NCBI GenBank assembly: GCA_911728455.2
Contig: OU452222.1
Location: forward strand, 992,001 to 1,056,000
Length of the DNA stretch: 64,000 nucleotides
DNA from: Marthasterias glacialis
Lineage: Eukaryota; Echinodermata; Asteroidea; Forcipulatida; Asteriidae
Direction: 5' to 3'
Shown here: in pieces, positions 46,285 through 56,900 of the stretch
Layout of the letters: the number at the start of each line of letters is the position of its first letter
Position numbering within the stretch: the first letter of the stretch is position 1
Made by a program: the position numbers and the translations under genes
The notes under the pieces: model-generated
Told to the model about the DNA's origin: nothing
What the model saw: only the letters and a program-made list of their open reading frames with translations
The model's database searches: none

Positions 46285-48006
46285 TTATTCGGTCTTATTT
46301 GTATCCAATGTGACTGACGCATACTTTCTCCTTGTGACTACATGTACAAGAGTAATAGTTGCCAATGGTGACATCCAATATACCAAGAGATGCTCTACCA
46401 TTGGATGGTTGAGACAGTTGAATGTCAATGCAGAGGCAAGGGCTGGGTTGAACATCATCCCTGTCCATTCAAGACCTAAAATATAAAAGAAAACACTCAG
46501 ATAAAAATAGAAGTTTCCAAATTAATCTTCGACCTCGTCTTTGCTGATGAAGTTCATATACGCGACAGTTTATTCGCGTGTCAGCTTCATGCGGCACATA
46601 ATTTTAATTCAAAGCAATTTCCCGATAGAAAAACAAGCAGTTTGATAGCTTTCAATACGATCATTTATAAACCATTTCCGTGACTGCAATTTTATTCCCG
46701 GCTAAGTTTGGAATTTTGGTCTAAATCAATAATGGAATTAAAGATTCGTCATTTTTCAATATACTTTTCTTTTTTCGACGGTCAATTGGGGGGGGGGGGG
46801 GGGTGCCCAAAGTCATCACATTGAAAACTAAAAATACTGACCTATAGAAATGATGCCAACTTGCATGAGTGAATCGAAAGCAATACTCTTGGCTTTTCCC
46901 TTTGGCATCAAGTACTTTCTTGCCAAGAAGTAGATGAGAGTAGCCAGAGCCTCAGCAGCAATACCTCCTAAGATGGAAGATCTTAAAGCAGAGTTACATT
47001 GCTCCTGGATCATGTGCTTCCATTTTAAACCATGGCGAGCAGATGGTGCTACTTTCCATAAGCGTTTAGCATAAGGAAACGCAAGCTGACCTCCCAAGAC
47101 TTGGAAAACGGCTGTTGATGCAAAGGAAATAATCATAAAGATTATCTGTATTGTCTTGGATTGGGGGAGGAGATAGAACTTGGAAGGAGGGGGGAAGATA
47201 AATTCAGCGAAATCTTGATCATGATTGGTCAAGCTCCAAATGCAAAGTCGGAATGTGGATCGAATCCGGACATTATAGAATAATAACCATCAAGATTTGG
47301 AGTGCCTGGTGAGGAAGTAAACGTGTGCAATAATTAGTGTCTGCATCATCTGGCCATTTACCGGTGGTGAATGCGTCCAAGCCGTCCTGTTCCCCCTTGA
47401 TCCAAGCTTCCCAGGCGAGGCCAAGGTTGGCCGTACAGTCTTCATCAAATGTGAAGCCCAACAGTACGAAGAAAAACCAGAGATAGATCATGTAAGCTAC
47501 CAAGCCATTCTCCTACCACAATAAGCAATCAAAAAGGAAAACAATCAGCATCAGTAAAGCCGGTTGAAGGCGTATTACTTTCCCAGCACCCAAGATGCAG
47601 ACAAGTGTTGCGTCTTCCCCAGCATAATTGTTTTATTTACTACGTCATCATCTTTCTTTTTTTTCTTTTTACAAAAGTTTACAAATTAAAAGACGAAACT
47701 TATAAGCGGGTTGGTATCAAAGCAATATTTCTGAACTTTGTTCAAGCACGGAATGGTTCAAGTAACACAAAATCGCTGTAAATAACCCATCTTCATTAAG
47801 GATTAAATATACTGTACCTCCAAGACTACATCGCCTTCCAGCATCCCTGTAACGAGCTGGAATGTCGATAATATCTCCCCGGCATATCGTCTCGCATTGC
47901 CCCCTGTTGGTAGGACCTTGTCCAGTAGTCTCCGTGCTACGCCGCAGATGAAGCTAGCCAGAAGGACGAACAAGACGGCTCCGTATCCTGCTGGTATCTC
48001 CGCCAT
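46285..48006 (-). CDS. AQP12: Aquaporin of the AQP11/12 subfamily, complete, 4 exons, ~305 aa
   Basis: Exons: 48006-47818, 47512-47288, 47154-46842, 46475-46285. The total is 918 nt with matched phases. The start MAEIPAGYG resembles the MAG start of AQP12; a longer frame begins at 48099. Family landmarks are ARRLLDKVLP, a TFQL segment, CNSALRSSILGG, and the second pore loop FNPALASALTF with NPA at residues 252-254 followed by HLLVYWMSPL. In the first pore loop the expected NPC/NPT is replaced by NLG (residues 92-94 in TANLGLAWEAW). About 30 extra residues (EQDGLDAF...TRLLPHQ) follow it. Members are intracellular or ER-type water/glycerol channels. The exon 2 donor (ATG/GTTATT) is weak, and the exon 3 acceptor could be 47154 or 47145. 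It lies just upstream of AMFR on the same strand. Confidence 0.85.
46788..46803. repeat. Poly-G tract
   Basis: A run of about 16 G lies in an aquaporin intron, a likely length-variable site. Confidence 0.8.
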
Positions 48007-49256
48007 GATACCAGTATGAAATCCAAGACGCAGAGAACGTCGGTTTAGATGAGGTCTCTTTCTATGGTTGAATAGTCGGTCTAGTGGAGAGACCAACACC
48101 CACTAATGAAAATGTCTTGATGAGTAGAAGGTGCACTAAAGGAAAGCACGGCTCTTCATAAGGAAATTCTTTCCAACTCGCTGATGCTATTGAATGGACT
48201 TTCATCCCATCACACTACGCTTGATTGACAACCGATATGACCTATAAAAGTATTACGTAATGGCGATACACGACGTCATTCACAACCCGAACACGCGGTT
48301 CAGTTATATGCAAATATTACAAAATATTGATACGCCCTCCAGTGTTTTCATTTTAAACTAATTTTTTTGCCAAATTTAAAATCCGGCCAACCAAAGTTTT
48401 GTTTCACAATGATTATAGAAAACACCCTTTTTCAGAAGTTGAAAATCGTGGCATCCTTAAACTAAAGGATCAAAGTTGTACAATGAGCAAAAGGTTCATT
48501 GTGACGTCATAATCTATGCAAACAAGTATTTCTACATCAGATAACAAACTGTCTTACCCAGTTTAGGAGGAAATGTTCTAATACACACAAATTGCTTTAT
48601 CTTATCATTATATAATCTTGATAAAAACCTTATAAACCATTTCACAATTGGACTGAGATCTATCGCCTAAAAATATTTAAAACATGACGTGACTAAACAA
48701 CTATACTTTTCTTAAACTAAAAAGTAACACCAATGGTGTTTTTTTTAATGTGCATTTTGTTTTCATTTGTAAAGAATCAAAATGATGAGGTGTGCTGGAT
48801 GAGTTACCATCAATAAGGATGGTAAACAAATGGAATGAAATCAAACGCTTTTAAAAAGGAAAATTTGTTTAGTTTTTTTTATAAACAAGAGACTCATGCC
48901 GATTTATTTTAGGCAGTTATTTCAAGGGGCCTTACATTAACGTCTGTATTCAAACTGGTCAACATCATTGATTTGGACAATAATTCAACTTTGTTGGTCA
49001 GTTACAGAATTACATTAAGCACCAAATTAATAAATCAAACGAAGGTCATAGGTCAAATAAATGTAACACATTGGCAAAACAATCTGATCCACATTAAATT
49101 TATTCCAATACTCAACATCAAGACATGATATAATATTTCATGGTGTTTAAATGAGGGGGTTGGCCATGCCATTTCATACTTCTTTAATATACAGTAAGTA
49201 TACAAAAAGATTGGAGGATCTCAGCATGTGAAGGACAGTCCATCCTTTATCATCAA
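48007..49256. other. Spacer upstream of the aquaporin gene
   Basis: It presumably includes the aquaporin promoter near 48010-48300. I see no further exon, RNA gene or repeat ends. Sequence after 48340 is AT-rich without notable structure. Confidence 0.4.
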
Positions 49257-49558
49257 CAGTGGCGTGACCAGAGGGGGTGGGAGTGCGAGGCCCCCCCCCA
49301 CAATCAGAACCCTTGCCCCCCCCCTCTTGCCCCCCTCAAATGAGATCAAAGAAATGCACAGATCAATGGTTCAATGCATTAAATAGCCCCCCAAAGTAAA
49401 AAAACAAACAAAAAAAACAACCCAACACACAAACAAACAAACAAACAAACAAACTAACAAATAAATTAATAAATAAAGTAATATAAAAAAAATTATGTAT
49501 TTACGCCCCCCCCCCTCATCTCTTGTCCTCCGAATGAAAATGTTTGGTTTCGCCACTG
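49257..49558. mobile_element. CAGTGGCG-ended TIR element with 5-bp duplication ATCAA
   Basis: The ends CAGTGGCGTGACCAG and TTGGTTTCGCCACTG are inverted, flanked by ATCAA on both sides (49252-49256 and 49559-49563). Inside are C-rich runs and an (AAAC)n tract. CAG/CTG ends with short duplications fit a hAT-like MITE. A related GGGGCAAGGG-rich copy lies at 59714-59893. Confidence 0.75.
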
Positions 49559-50007
49559 ATCAAATTACACTCTCTGAAGATGTTTATTTTGTACATCAAT
49601 GATAGTCTTGGATAACAAATGGAATAAGATACCCCTTTTGTATTTGCAGACTATTTCTTTTTCTCAGATATTTGTCAACCAGTTACATCTTAACAGCTTA
49701 ACAAGTTCCTTTGACACTACTGTAAATAATTTTCTTATTAATTTCTTCAGGCCTAACCAAATGACAAGGTAGACGTGGTAAAGAAATACTCGTACAATGA
49801 ACAGACATAAAATACAAAGTCAAAAGTCAAACAAATTAATTTTATTCTACATACATGATTCATTTTATCCTTCCTCTCCTCCATTTACTGTACAAAACGA
49901 AATTCATATTTCACTTGAGGACAAAATATTTCCCAACAAAAAAGTGTTGTCCGCTTGATCCATTGATAAGACTGAATGCCACCTTTACTTCATCCTCACT
50001 GAGCATG

Positions 50008-50998
50008 TCACCTCTTGGCCATTCCCATCCGAATATCTCGTTCCTTCTCATATTGACGTTGGTCTGCCTGTGCCAGAAACTTCTGTTTCTCAACATACCT
50101 TGACGAACAAATAAACAAACAAATAAATGTTAAACACCTAAAATCAGAATTTACATCAAATATCTTGTTTTTAGTCGAATCAACCAACAGTAGTATCTTC
50201 AAAGTGAAGACTTACAAGATGGTAAAACTGTCTCATATATCATGTGAGAAGGACACCCTACACACTGAAGCTTAAAAACTGTTTGAATTGTATATTAAAA
50301 GCTTAAAGCTCTTAAAATGAATATTTAAGGGTCAATCAGTCAGGTCCCAAATTACATGTATATGTCTGGGTGAAGAGAAGTAAATAATGGTTAAATGCCT
50401 TACTCAAAGACACTAACACCATGGTACTGACAACTCATCAATCACAACTTGAATCTTGAGTTCTAGGAAGATAGCAATCTATACTATCTGTCTAAACCTT
50501 TGACCTTTTGATCAATCCTCTACTCACCCATCTTTGCCCTTGTTGTGTATCTTTAAGTCATCTGCAATACCTTCTGATGTCTTGAAACTATTCCAGTCAA
50601 TTCTAGACTTCTCCAAGACGCTTATCTTGGCTTTCTTATTAATCAATCCAAGCACATTCCCTAAACCTCCAGCTGGTCTCTTGGACCTGTAAAGAAAAAT
50701 GACATCAAATTAATGCTCAAATGATGAACTAATCATGATGGGGATTAAGTTTAAAATGTTACCATTTCTGATGCTATCCAGTAATATAATTACACATCAG
50801 AGAAGATATTTCCCCATTCTTATTAGTTATCTTGTTTGTGTCCACTTTAAAGAAAGACGTTATAAGAAACTGTAGACTTACCCCAATGGTGGGATCTGTG
50901 AGGCAGAGTTAGCTCCTACAGTAGTCTTAGCAGATGCTGCTTTGGGTTCCAAGAACATCTTTGCCTCCTTTGAACCAGCAGCGACCTCTTCAGTTACT
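50008..50998 (-). CDS. CFDP1: CFDP1 (craniofacial development protein 1), C-terminal three exons
   Basis: Exons 50998-50882, 50686-50528 and 50098-50008 join in phase and give about 122 residues ending MGMAKR and TGA. They cover VTEEVAAGSKEAKMF, then a linker, then the BCNT-C domain: GGLGNVLGLINKKAK, VLEKSRIDWNSFK, EGIADDLKIHNKGKDGYVEKQKFL, ending in a charged helix YEKERDIRMG. This domain is diagnostic of CFDP1/BCNT (Swc5 in yeast), a chromatin-remodelling cofactor in SRCAP/SWR1-type complexes. The acidic N-terminal exons are not visible between 51000 and 53957. Either they lie beyond the window with the glucosylceramidase genes nested in a CFDP1 intron, or they are lost. Confidence 0.9.
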
Positions 50999-51506
50999 CT
51001 AATACAAGAATAACGATAGAACACATGTCCATTTAAGACAGTACAGATACTTTATAGTTTCTAACATTTTAAGTTAAAGTATAAATTTTTGTCTGGATTT
51101 TTAACAATTACAATTTCTTGTACAGTTGCCAGTCCCTTTCATGATGAACACATTATTTGGCTTGATCCTTGACTGCCAATATTATGTTGCAATCCAGAAA
51201 GAATGGCATGTCTTATGCGCTTATCTTTGATCAAGTGCAAGCCACGGTTATCAATTCAGTTTGGGCTTCATCAGGAGGGTGACCCCCCTCAAGCCAGTCC
51301 TGCAGTCCCCGCCCCCACACACCTTAGGCAAGGTTTGTGTGCCTCTGCTAGTACGGGTGGTGTGTCTACAGCTCGACTTAGCTTTGCGAACTCTTCAAGT
51401 CAAATACCATTGCATTGTGTATATCACTAAGCCAAATTACACAAAATCACAATTATCTAAACACCTTTTTGTTCAACTGTATTTTTTAACAATCCTCATT
51501 GATCAT

Positions 51507-51650
51507 TTCATTAGGGTCTGTTTGTGAGTTTGAATCTATAGACAGTCTTGACTCCCAAACCATTTCATTAGGGTCTGTTTGTGAGTTTGAATCTATAGAC
51601 AGTCTTGACTCCCAAACCATTTCATTAAGGTCTGTTTGTGAGTTTGATAA
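51507..51650. repeat. 57-bp minisatellite, ~2.5 units
   Basis: The unit begins ATTTCATTAGGGTCTGTTTG and contains GAATCTATAGACAGTCTTGA. The first two units are identical and the third is partial with one change (AGGG to AAGG). The unit is a multiple of three and both strands are open across it, but there are no good splice borders. Confidence 0.9.
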
Positions 51651-52034
51651 TAAATTGTTCTCAACAAACTCCCATATATTTAGTCAGCTAAAATCTGTGT
51701 CTTGAAACTTATATTCTGGCATTATGTAAATTATATATGATTATTATTTTAACATTGAGACATAATATAGCTGCTGATTTCTTGTAACTCTCATAATATT
51801 TGACACTGAACAATTTCTCTGGAATAGCAATTTCCCTTGAATAGCAAGCATAACAAAATGCTGAACATCTAAAACGTTTTGTTTTGGAAAACTTGCTGGA
51901 TAAAATCACTACCTGCTCGAACACTTCAACATGAACACTTGGAAATAAATTGTAATCATACTCTACTGATTGATGCTGGTCCATGGTTCTCACAATTCAA
52001 CCACAGCTCTACATGTTGTGAAAATTAAAAACAC

Positions 52035-52195
52035 CAGGAATTAAACGCAGGCCACAGAGGCCATGACCTCCATTGCCCTGGTCTTGGCCTTGGTGCCCTT
52101 CAAAAGTTTCCTATAGACTTTAAGATTTTCCAATGGAAGTGCCCTTTGCAAAATGAAAATAGCCTTGCCCTCTCTAACATGAAACTCCAGACCTG
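52035..52195 (+). repeat. Dispersed repeat family D
   Basis: GGCCTTGGTGCCCTTCAAAAG and TTTAAGATTTTCCAATGGAAGTGCCCTTTGCAAAATGAAAATAG align with 54288-54440. More diverged relatives are at 58138-58300 and 62940-63075. All four copies sit around the glucosylceramidase genes. Confidence 0.65.
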
Positions 52196-52921
52196 GAACA
52201 CTTTGAAACAGCCCTCAGATATGATACAGGGCTACAAGAACTGCTTGTTATTATTATCAGACTTTAACAACACTGACAAACCATTAACAATACTGACACT
52301 AGATAATTGCTGGTACAAACGGATTAACTATTGCTCGGGACTATGGTTTGATCATAAAATTTGTCGTTAAATTTGACCACTTTACTGGTACTTCTTATGG
52401 GTTTGCTGATGAGGGAAGCTACTACAAGTTGATATCTCGATTCACAGTAACTGGTCCAGTTATGCTTCTGTATTTATCCATTTGGATGATATTGACTGCT
52501 ATCTTATGCCCCTGCTACAATGGAGTTAATAACTCTCTCTGAAATCTTATGACCAGTTTCATTTCATTTGTAATTTTCAGCAACCAAAGGGTTTCCAGGA
52601 AGAGATTTAGAATTCATTCCATTTTGTAATTAGTGAGTAGTGATTAAAAAACATAATTTTGCCTCTCGGAAATATAAGTCAGCAGAACCACACTCCACAG
52701 AGAAACAAACGGTCGGCCATTTTGTGGAGTCGAAAACTTTGTTCTACAAAATGGCAGACCGTGTACTGTCACGAAATTGAACAAAAACAAAATTATTTCA
52801 AGGGCTATTTATGTGACTCATTATATTCTACTTTAAAAAAATCTTTCCAACCTTATTCATTTGATAACAAATGCTTTTATAGCCCAAAAGCGCCCAAACC
52901 AAAGGGAACGTGTAATAGCTC

Positions 52922-53110
52922 CAGTTAGAAAAATAACTGAATTTTTTCTAATAAAGAAATATGTCCATTGCACTTTCAATTCACCACCAACATAAAGGAA
53001 TTATGATATTAGGGGTTAGCCCTTCCCATGGGCAACTGAAATTGATGGCATTCGTACCAACTCATCAACTGTAACATGTCTAGCTCTCCTCATGTGTATA
53101 TCATGTCTGT
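52922..53110 (+). repeat. Duplicate of glucosylceramidase intron 2 sequence
   Basis: From GTTAGAAAAATAACTGAATTTTTTC onward the segment aligns with the first ~200 bases of intron 2 of the downstream gene (54838-55060), including TCCATTGCACTTT, CTTCCCAT-GGCAACTGAA and CTGTAACATGTCTAGCTCTCC. The match begins at the donor-like GTTAG; the upstream sequence does not resemble exon 2. Confidence 0.75.
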
Positions 53111-53212
53111 AACATTACAATGTACGGTTTTATCTCAAAAGCATATCTCGCATCAGAAAATTCATTGATCAAAAATACATATCAATGTTAACGGCCTCAT
53201 GTTCCGACCCCA

Positions 53213-53247
53213 GCAGAGTCTTTCTCATTTGGAGAAAGACTCTGCTC
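53213..53247. repeat. Perfect 15-bp-arm hairpin
   Basis: AGCAGAGTCTTTCTC and GAGAAAGACTCTGCT pair around a 5-base loop. No following T-run or gene end is associated. Confidence 0.85.
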
Positions 53248-53466
53248 ATTTATACAACAGGTCCTTTTGGTTGGTAAGCAGTTTGGAACAGCTAATTTTA
53301 TTTTTCTTTAAATTCATGTCATCACACTGTATGCAGCCCAGTACTCTCTTGACTACATTACTGCAACGGGCAGTTTGTAATTCACTCATTTTCCAATAGA
53401 TCAAGTCCTTGTTAAAGTGGTAAAAAAAACAAAAAAACAACAACAACCGACCTCACATTTAAACTG

Positions 53467-53761
53467 TGTAAAATACCATTGTGTTATGATACTCTTTCAG
53501 AGCCAAATTTGAAGCAAGACGTCATTGAATATCAACAACAAATGGGTCTGTACATTCCAAAAAAGGAATTGTTGCATTAATCAGAATGTCAAATCCAGAT
53601 GTCTTTTGATTGAATATCAGCCAATTGCAGGAATGAATTAAGCCTTTCCTCTACACAAATCTACAGACCCACACATTTGAAATGTGACGTCATTGGTTTT
53701 AGGGTGCTGACAAATTTTGCACTGGCAAGTTACTGGTATCAGATACAATGGTATTTTACAC
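53467..53761. mobile_element. Foldback element ~200 bp upstream of the glucosylceramidase start
   Basis: The ends GTGTAAAATACCATTGTGTT and ATACAATGGTATTTTACAC are inverted. Further in, ACGTCATTGAATATCA and ATGGGTCTGTA have inverted partners (TACAGACCCACACATTT, TGACGTCATTGG). No coding capacity. It may contribute to the promoter region of the gene. Confidence 0.7.
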
Positions 53762-53796
53762 CATTTCACACGAGGTCAGAGGCTTGTAATTTTTGA

Positions 53797-53870
53797 AGGA
53801 CTCTATCTATTGGAAGATTTGAAGGACTCTATCTATTGGAAGATTAGAAGGACTCTATCTATTAGAGATG
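53797..53870. repeat. ~27-bp tandem repeat before the glucosylceramidase start
   Basis: Three copies of a unit GAAGGACTCTATCTATTGGAA follow each other, ending 88 bases before the start codon. They are probably in the 5' UTR or core promoter. Confidence 0.85.
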
Positions 53871-53957
53871 AGTACATTAAAATATTGAATTTTACCTTGG
53901 AGTTCCTCTTTCCAGGTTTCAATGTAAATCAGAGATAGGTGTCTGATTGAAATCAAC

Positions 53958-56900
53958 ATGCAATTGCAGTGCTACTTTGGTTTACTACTGGCAGTACATG
54001 CAGTGCTATGTAGCGGTGGTAAGTCATCGTCTTAATTAACTCATTGTACACAAAAATACAAAGCAAAGCGTCTGATGAAACCAAAATGACAGACCGAGCA
54101 AGTTGATTTGAAGTACATGACGTTTAAACATAATTCCTTAAAGGTAACACTACTGAATGAAGCAAATGAAGCAATGTGGAGTAAACTGAAAGTCCATTGA
54201 AGCAATGTGAAGCATCTTTCAAATTATGCAGAGAGTATCATCCCAAAGTCAGAGCAGAAACTTTGTAGAGTTCTTCTGTATCAGTCCTGGATTTATACAG
54301 GGGCATCAAGGCCATGGCCGATGGTCTTGCCCCCTGGTGTCCCTTCATAAGTTTCCCAAGACTTTTAAGATTTTCCAATGGTAGTGCCCTTTGCAAAATG
54401 AAAATGGCCTTGCCGTCTCAAAGATGAAATTCCAGGGCTGCTCTGTAGAATGTGATTACACATTACTGATTCAAAAACAGTTAAGGTGATAAATCCATTA
54501 GCACTTTATGGTGAATTTTTTCCCCCAAACTTTAGGGCCTTTAATTCAGTCACAAATCATTCTTAATATCAAACTTACAATGTAATAAATACAGTGTATT
54601 TTGTTTAAAATTCATAAGGTGTTACTCCGAAAGATTTGTTTTTGTTTCTTGTAGAGAGTAAACCTTGCCAACGAAGAGATCTTCCTGATGCAACATCATT
54701 TGTCTGTGAGTGTTCATCCCATTATTGTGACACCATTGAGACAGACACCAAGCCTCGCTTTGGACAGTATGTGGTCTACACCTCAAGCAAAGATGGAGAC
54801 CGCTTTCAGAGAGACCTTTTTATGCTTGAAAACGAAGGTTAGAAAAAAGACTTGATTTTATTTTTTCTAATAAAGAAATCTGTCCATTGCACTTTAAATT
54901 CACCACCAATATAAAGGATTCCTGACATTAGAGGTTAGCCCTTCCCATAGGCAACTGAAGTTGATGGCATTCATACCAACCCTTCAACTGTAACATGTCT
55001 AGCTCTCCTCATGTCAATCATATCATACTTGAACTTTCACTCCTACAAACTGAACAAATTTGGTTCTTTTGGTTATTTATAAAGCGCTTTTACAAGAGCT
55101 GCCAATATACTTTTCCTATTTTTAATTTCAAGCTGCAAATGATCATCATTTGACGATAAATGATTCCGTACAATACCAGAAGATCTTAGGCTTTGGAGGA
55201 TCCTTCACAGACTCAGCCACCATGAATATCCTCAGCCTCTCAGATGGGGCTACAGAAAACCTTCTTAAATCCTACTTCTCCACAGAAGGTAAGTGTGTTC
55301 TTCATCTAATAATGACATGATTTGAGACGGTCTGTCAATTTCTTGTTTCATTATTGCTATTTTTATTGATAAACTTAACATAACGATGTAGCTGTTTGTG
55401 TAAGACTTCATATAATGTCTTCATCACATGCTCCTTCAGACTGAAAACTTAAAAACCTACAGTGTCAGCCATTTTACGTTTCCTTGACTAGAAAAAAAAT
55501 AAAATAAATATACGAATAATTTAAAAGAATTCTGCAACCCACTTAACACAATGGTACTTTCTTTTAACTTCTTGCATATTCAAGGATTGGAGTACAGTAG
55601 TGGGCGTGTTCCTATCGCAAGCTGTGATTTCTCAAAAGATGTGTATTCATACGATGACACACCTGACGATTATGACCTCAGTGAATTCCAACTAGCTAAT
55701 GAGGATATCTTGTACAAGGTAAACTCCTTATCATCATCTTGATTGTATCATCCACCTCAAGGCAACTTAATTGAGGCCAGAGCTCCTTTTACCTGATGGT
55801 TGGGGGGGGGGGGGGGGCGGGCGGGGGGCATTGCTTTTCAGTGGGGGGCAGGGACCATGTTGTTAATGAATTAAATGTATCTGGATTTTTCATTGGGGCA
55901 CCTGGGGGGCACTGAGAATTTATCCCCCCCCACGGGCCACGACATTTATTTCAAAATAAGATCTCTTCTGATTACAAACAAGTAACAACACTTATGGTAT
56001 AAGACGAATTTTAATATATTCTGATGAACCTCTTAAAAAAAACCCAGATGAATCATTAAAATATAATCTTTGATATTTTGTGTCTTTTCTGGGTTTCTTA
56101 AAATGCAGATTCCAGTGATAAGAGCAGCCCAAACTATGAGTCCGAGAAAGATCAAACTGATTGCTAGTCCATGGTCTGCACCTGCTTGGATGAAAACTAA
56201 TGGTAAAATGGCAGGTGGAGGATCGTTGATTGGTAAACCTGGAGGAAAAGTCTATCAAACATGGGCTCAATACTTTGTCAGGTAAGTTAACTTCATACAT
56301 ACCATCATTTCTTGAAAATAAACCATCCGGAATACCGCGGCACCAAAAAATCCATGACTCTCTTTTTTGTAAATCGGTGTACAAGTCGTAACTTTATATA
56401 TGCCGCACCGAAAAAGCCCCGAAGTTCTAGAAACACTGTATAGGCTGCACTAAAAATTCACCTAACCTCTGGGGGTGCTGCTATTAGCAAAATGTCCATT
56501 TACCATGAAGCCTACAAAATATATCTGCTGCTTCCGGTAATCCAACCGACCAAACTTACTTTACGTGTCGGTGTATAAGCCGCCCGAAATATAAGCCTTG
56601 GAGCACACTGAATGACTGGAAATCAATTCATAAGCCGCGGCTTATATTTTGGAAATTATGGTATTTCATAAATATAAATATGACACTTGATTGGACAGCC
56701 AACTGCCAACGTTGTAGACTGCTATTAGATTATAACAGACAAACTTTCAGCTATTCATCTTTGTGTAAATATTTAAAGAATTGACTTTGGGCTTTTTATA
56801 TTTGTTTGTGTAATACAGTTCACAATTGACAAATGATTGCTCCTTTGATAAAAGAAAATTAAAAAAATCTTTCCTAAAAATTGTCAAGAAAAACTTTGTA

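Larger units (their letters stand above)
50999..52920. other. Spacer or CFDP1 intron
   Basis: No CFDP1 exon or other gene is recognisable. It contains a 57-bp minisatellite (51507-51650), a family D repeat (52035-52195) and a hairpin at 52711-52761 (GTCGGCCATTTTGT with ACAAAATGGCAGAC). Confidence 0.45.

Noticed and set aside
46160..46486. 108-codon plus-strand ORF
   Set aside because: It lies antisense over the last aquaporin exon, whose minus frame has a clear NPA motif.
51506..51686. Minisatellite as a CFDP1 exon
   Set aside because: In-frame stops bound it closely and no acceptor with a pyrimidine tract or consensus donor was found.
55800..55940. Possible clean hAT-like insertion in glucosylceramidase intron 4
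   Set aside because: G-rich similarity to other copies is visible, but I could not find matching ends or a target duplication.
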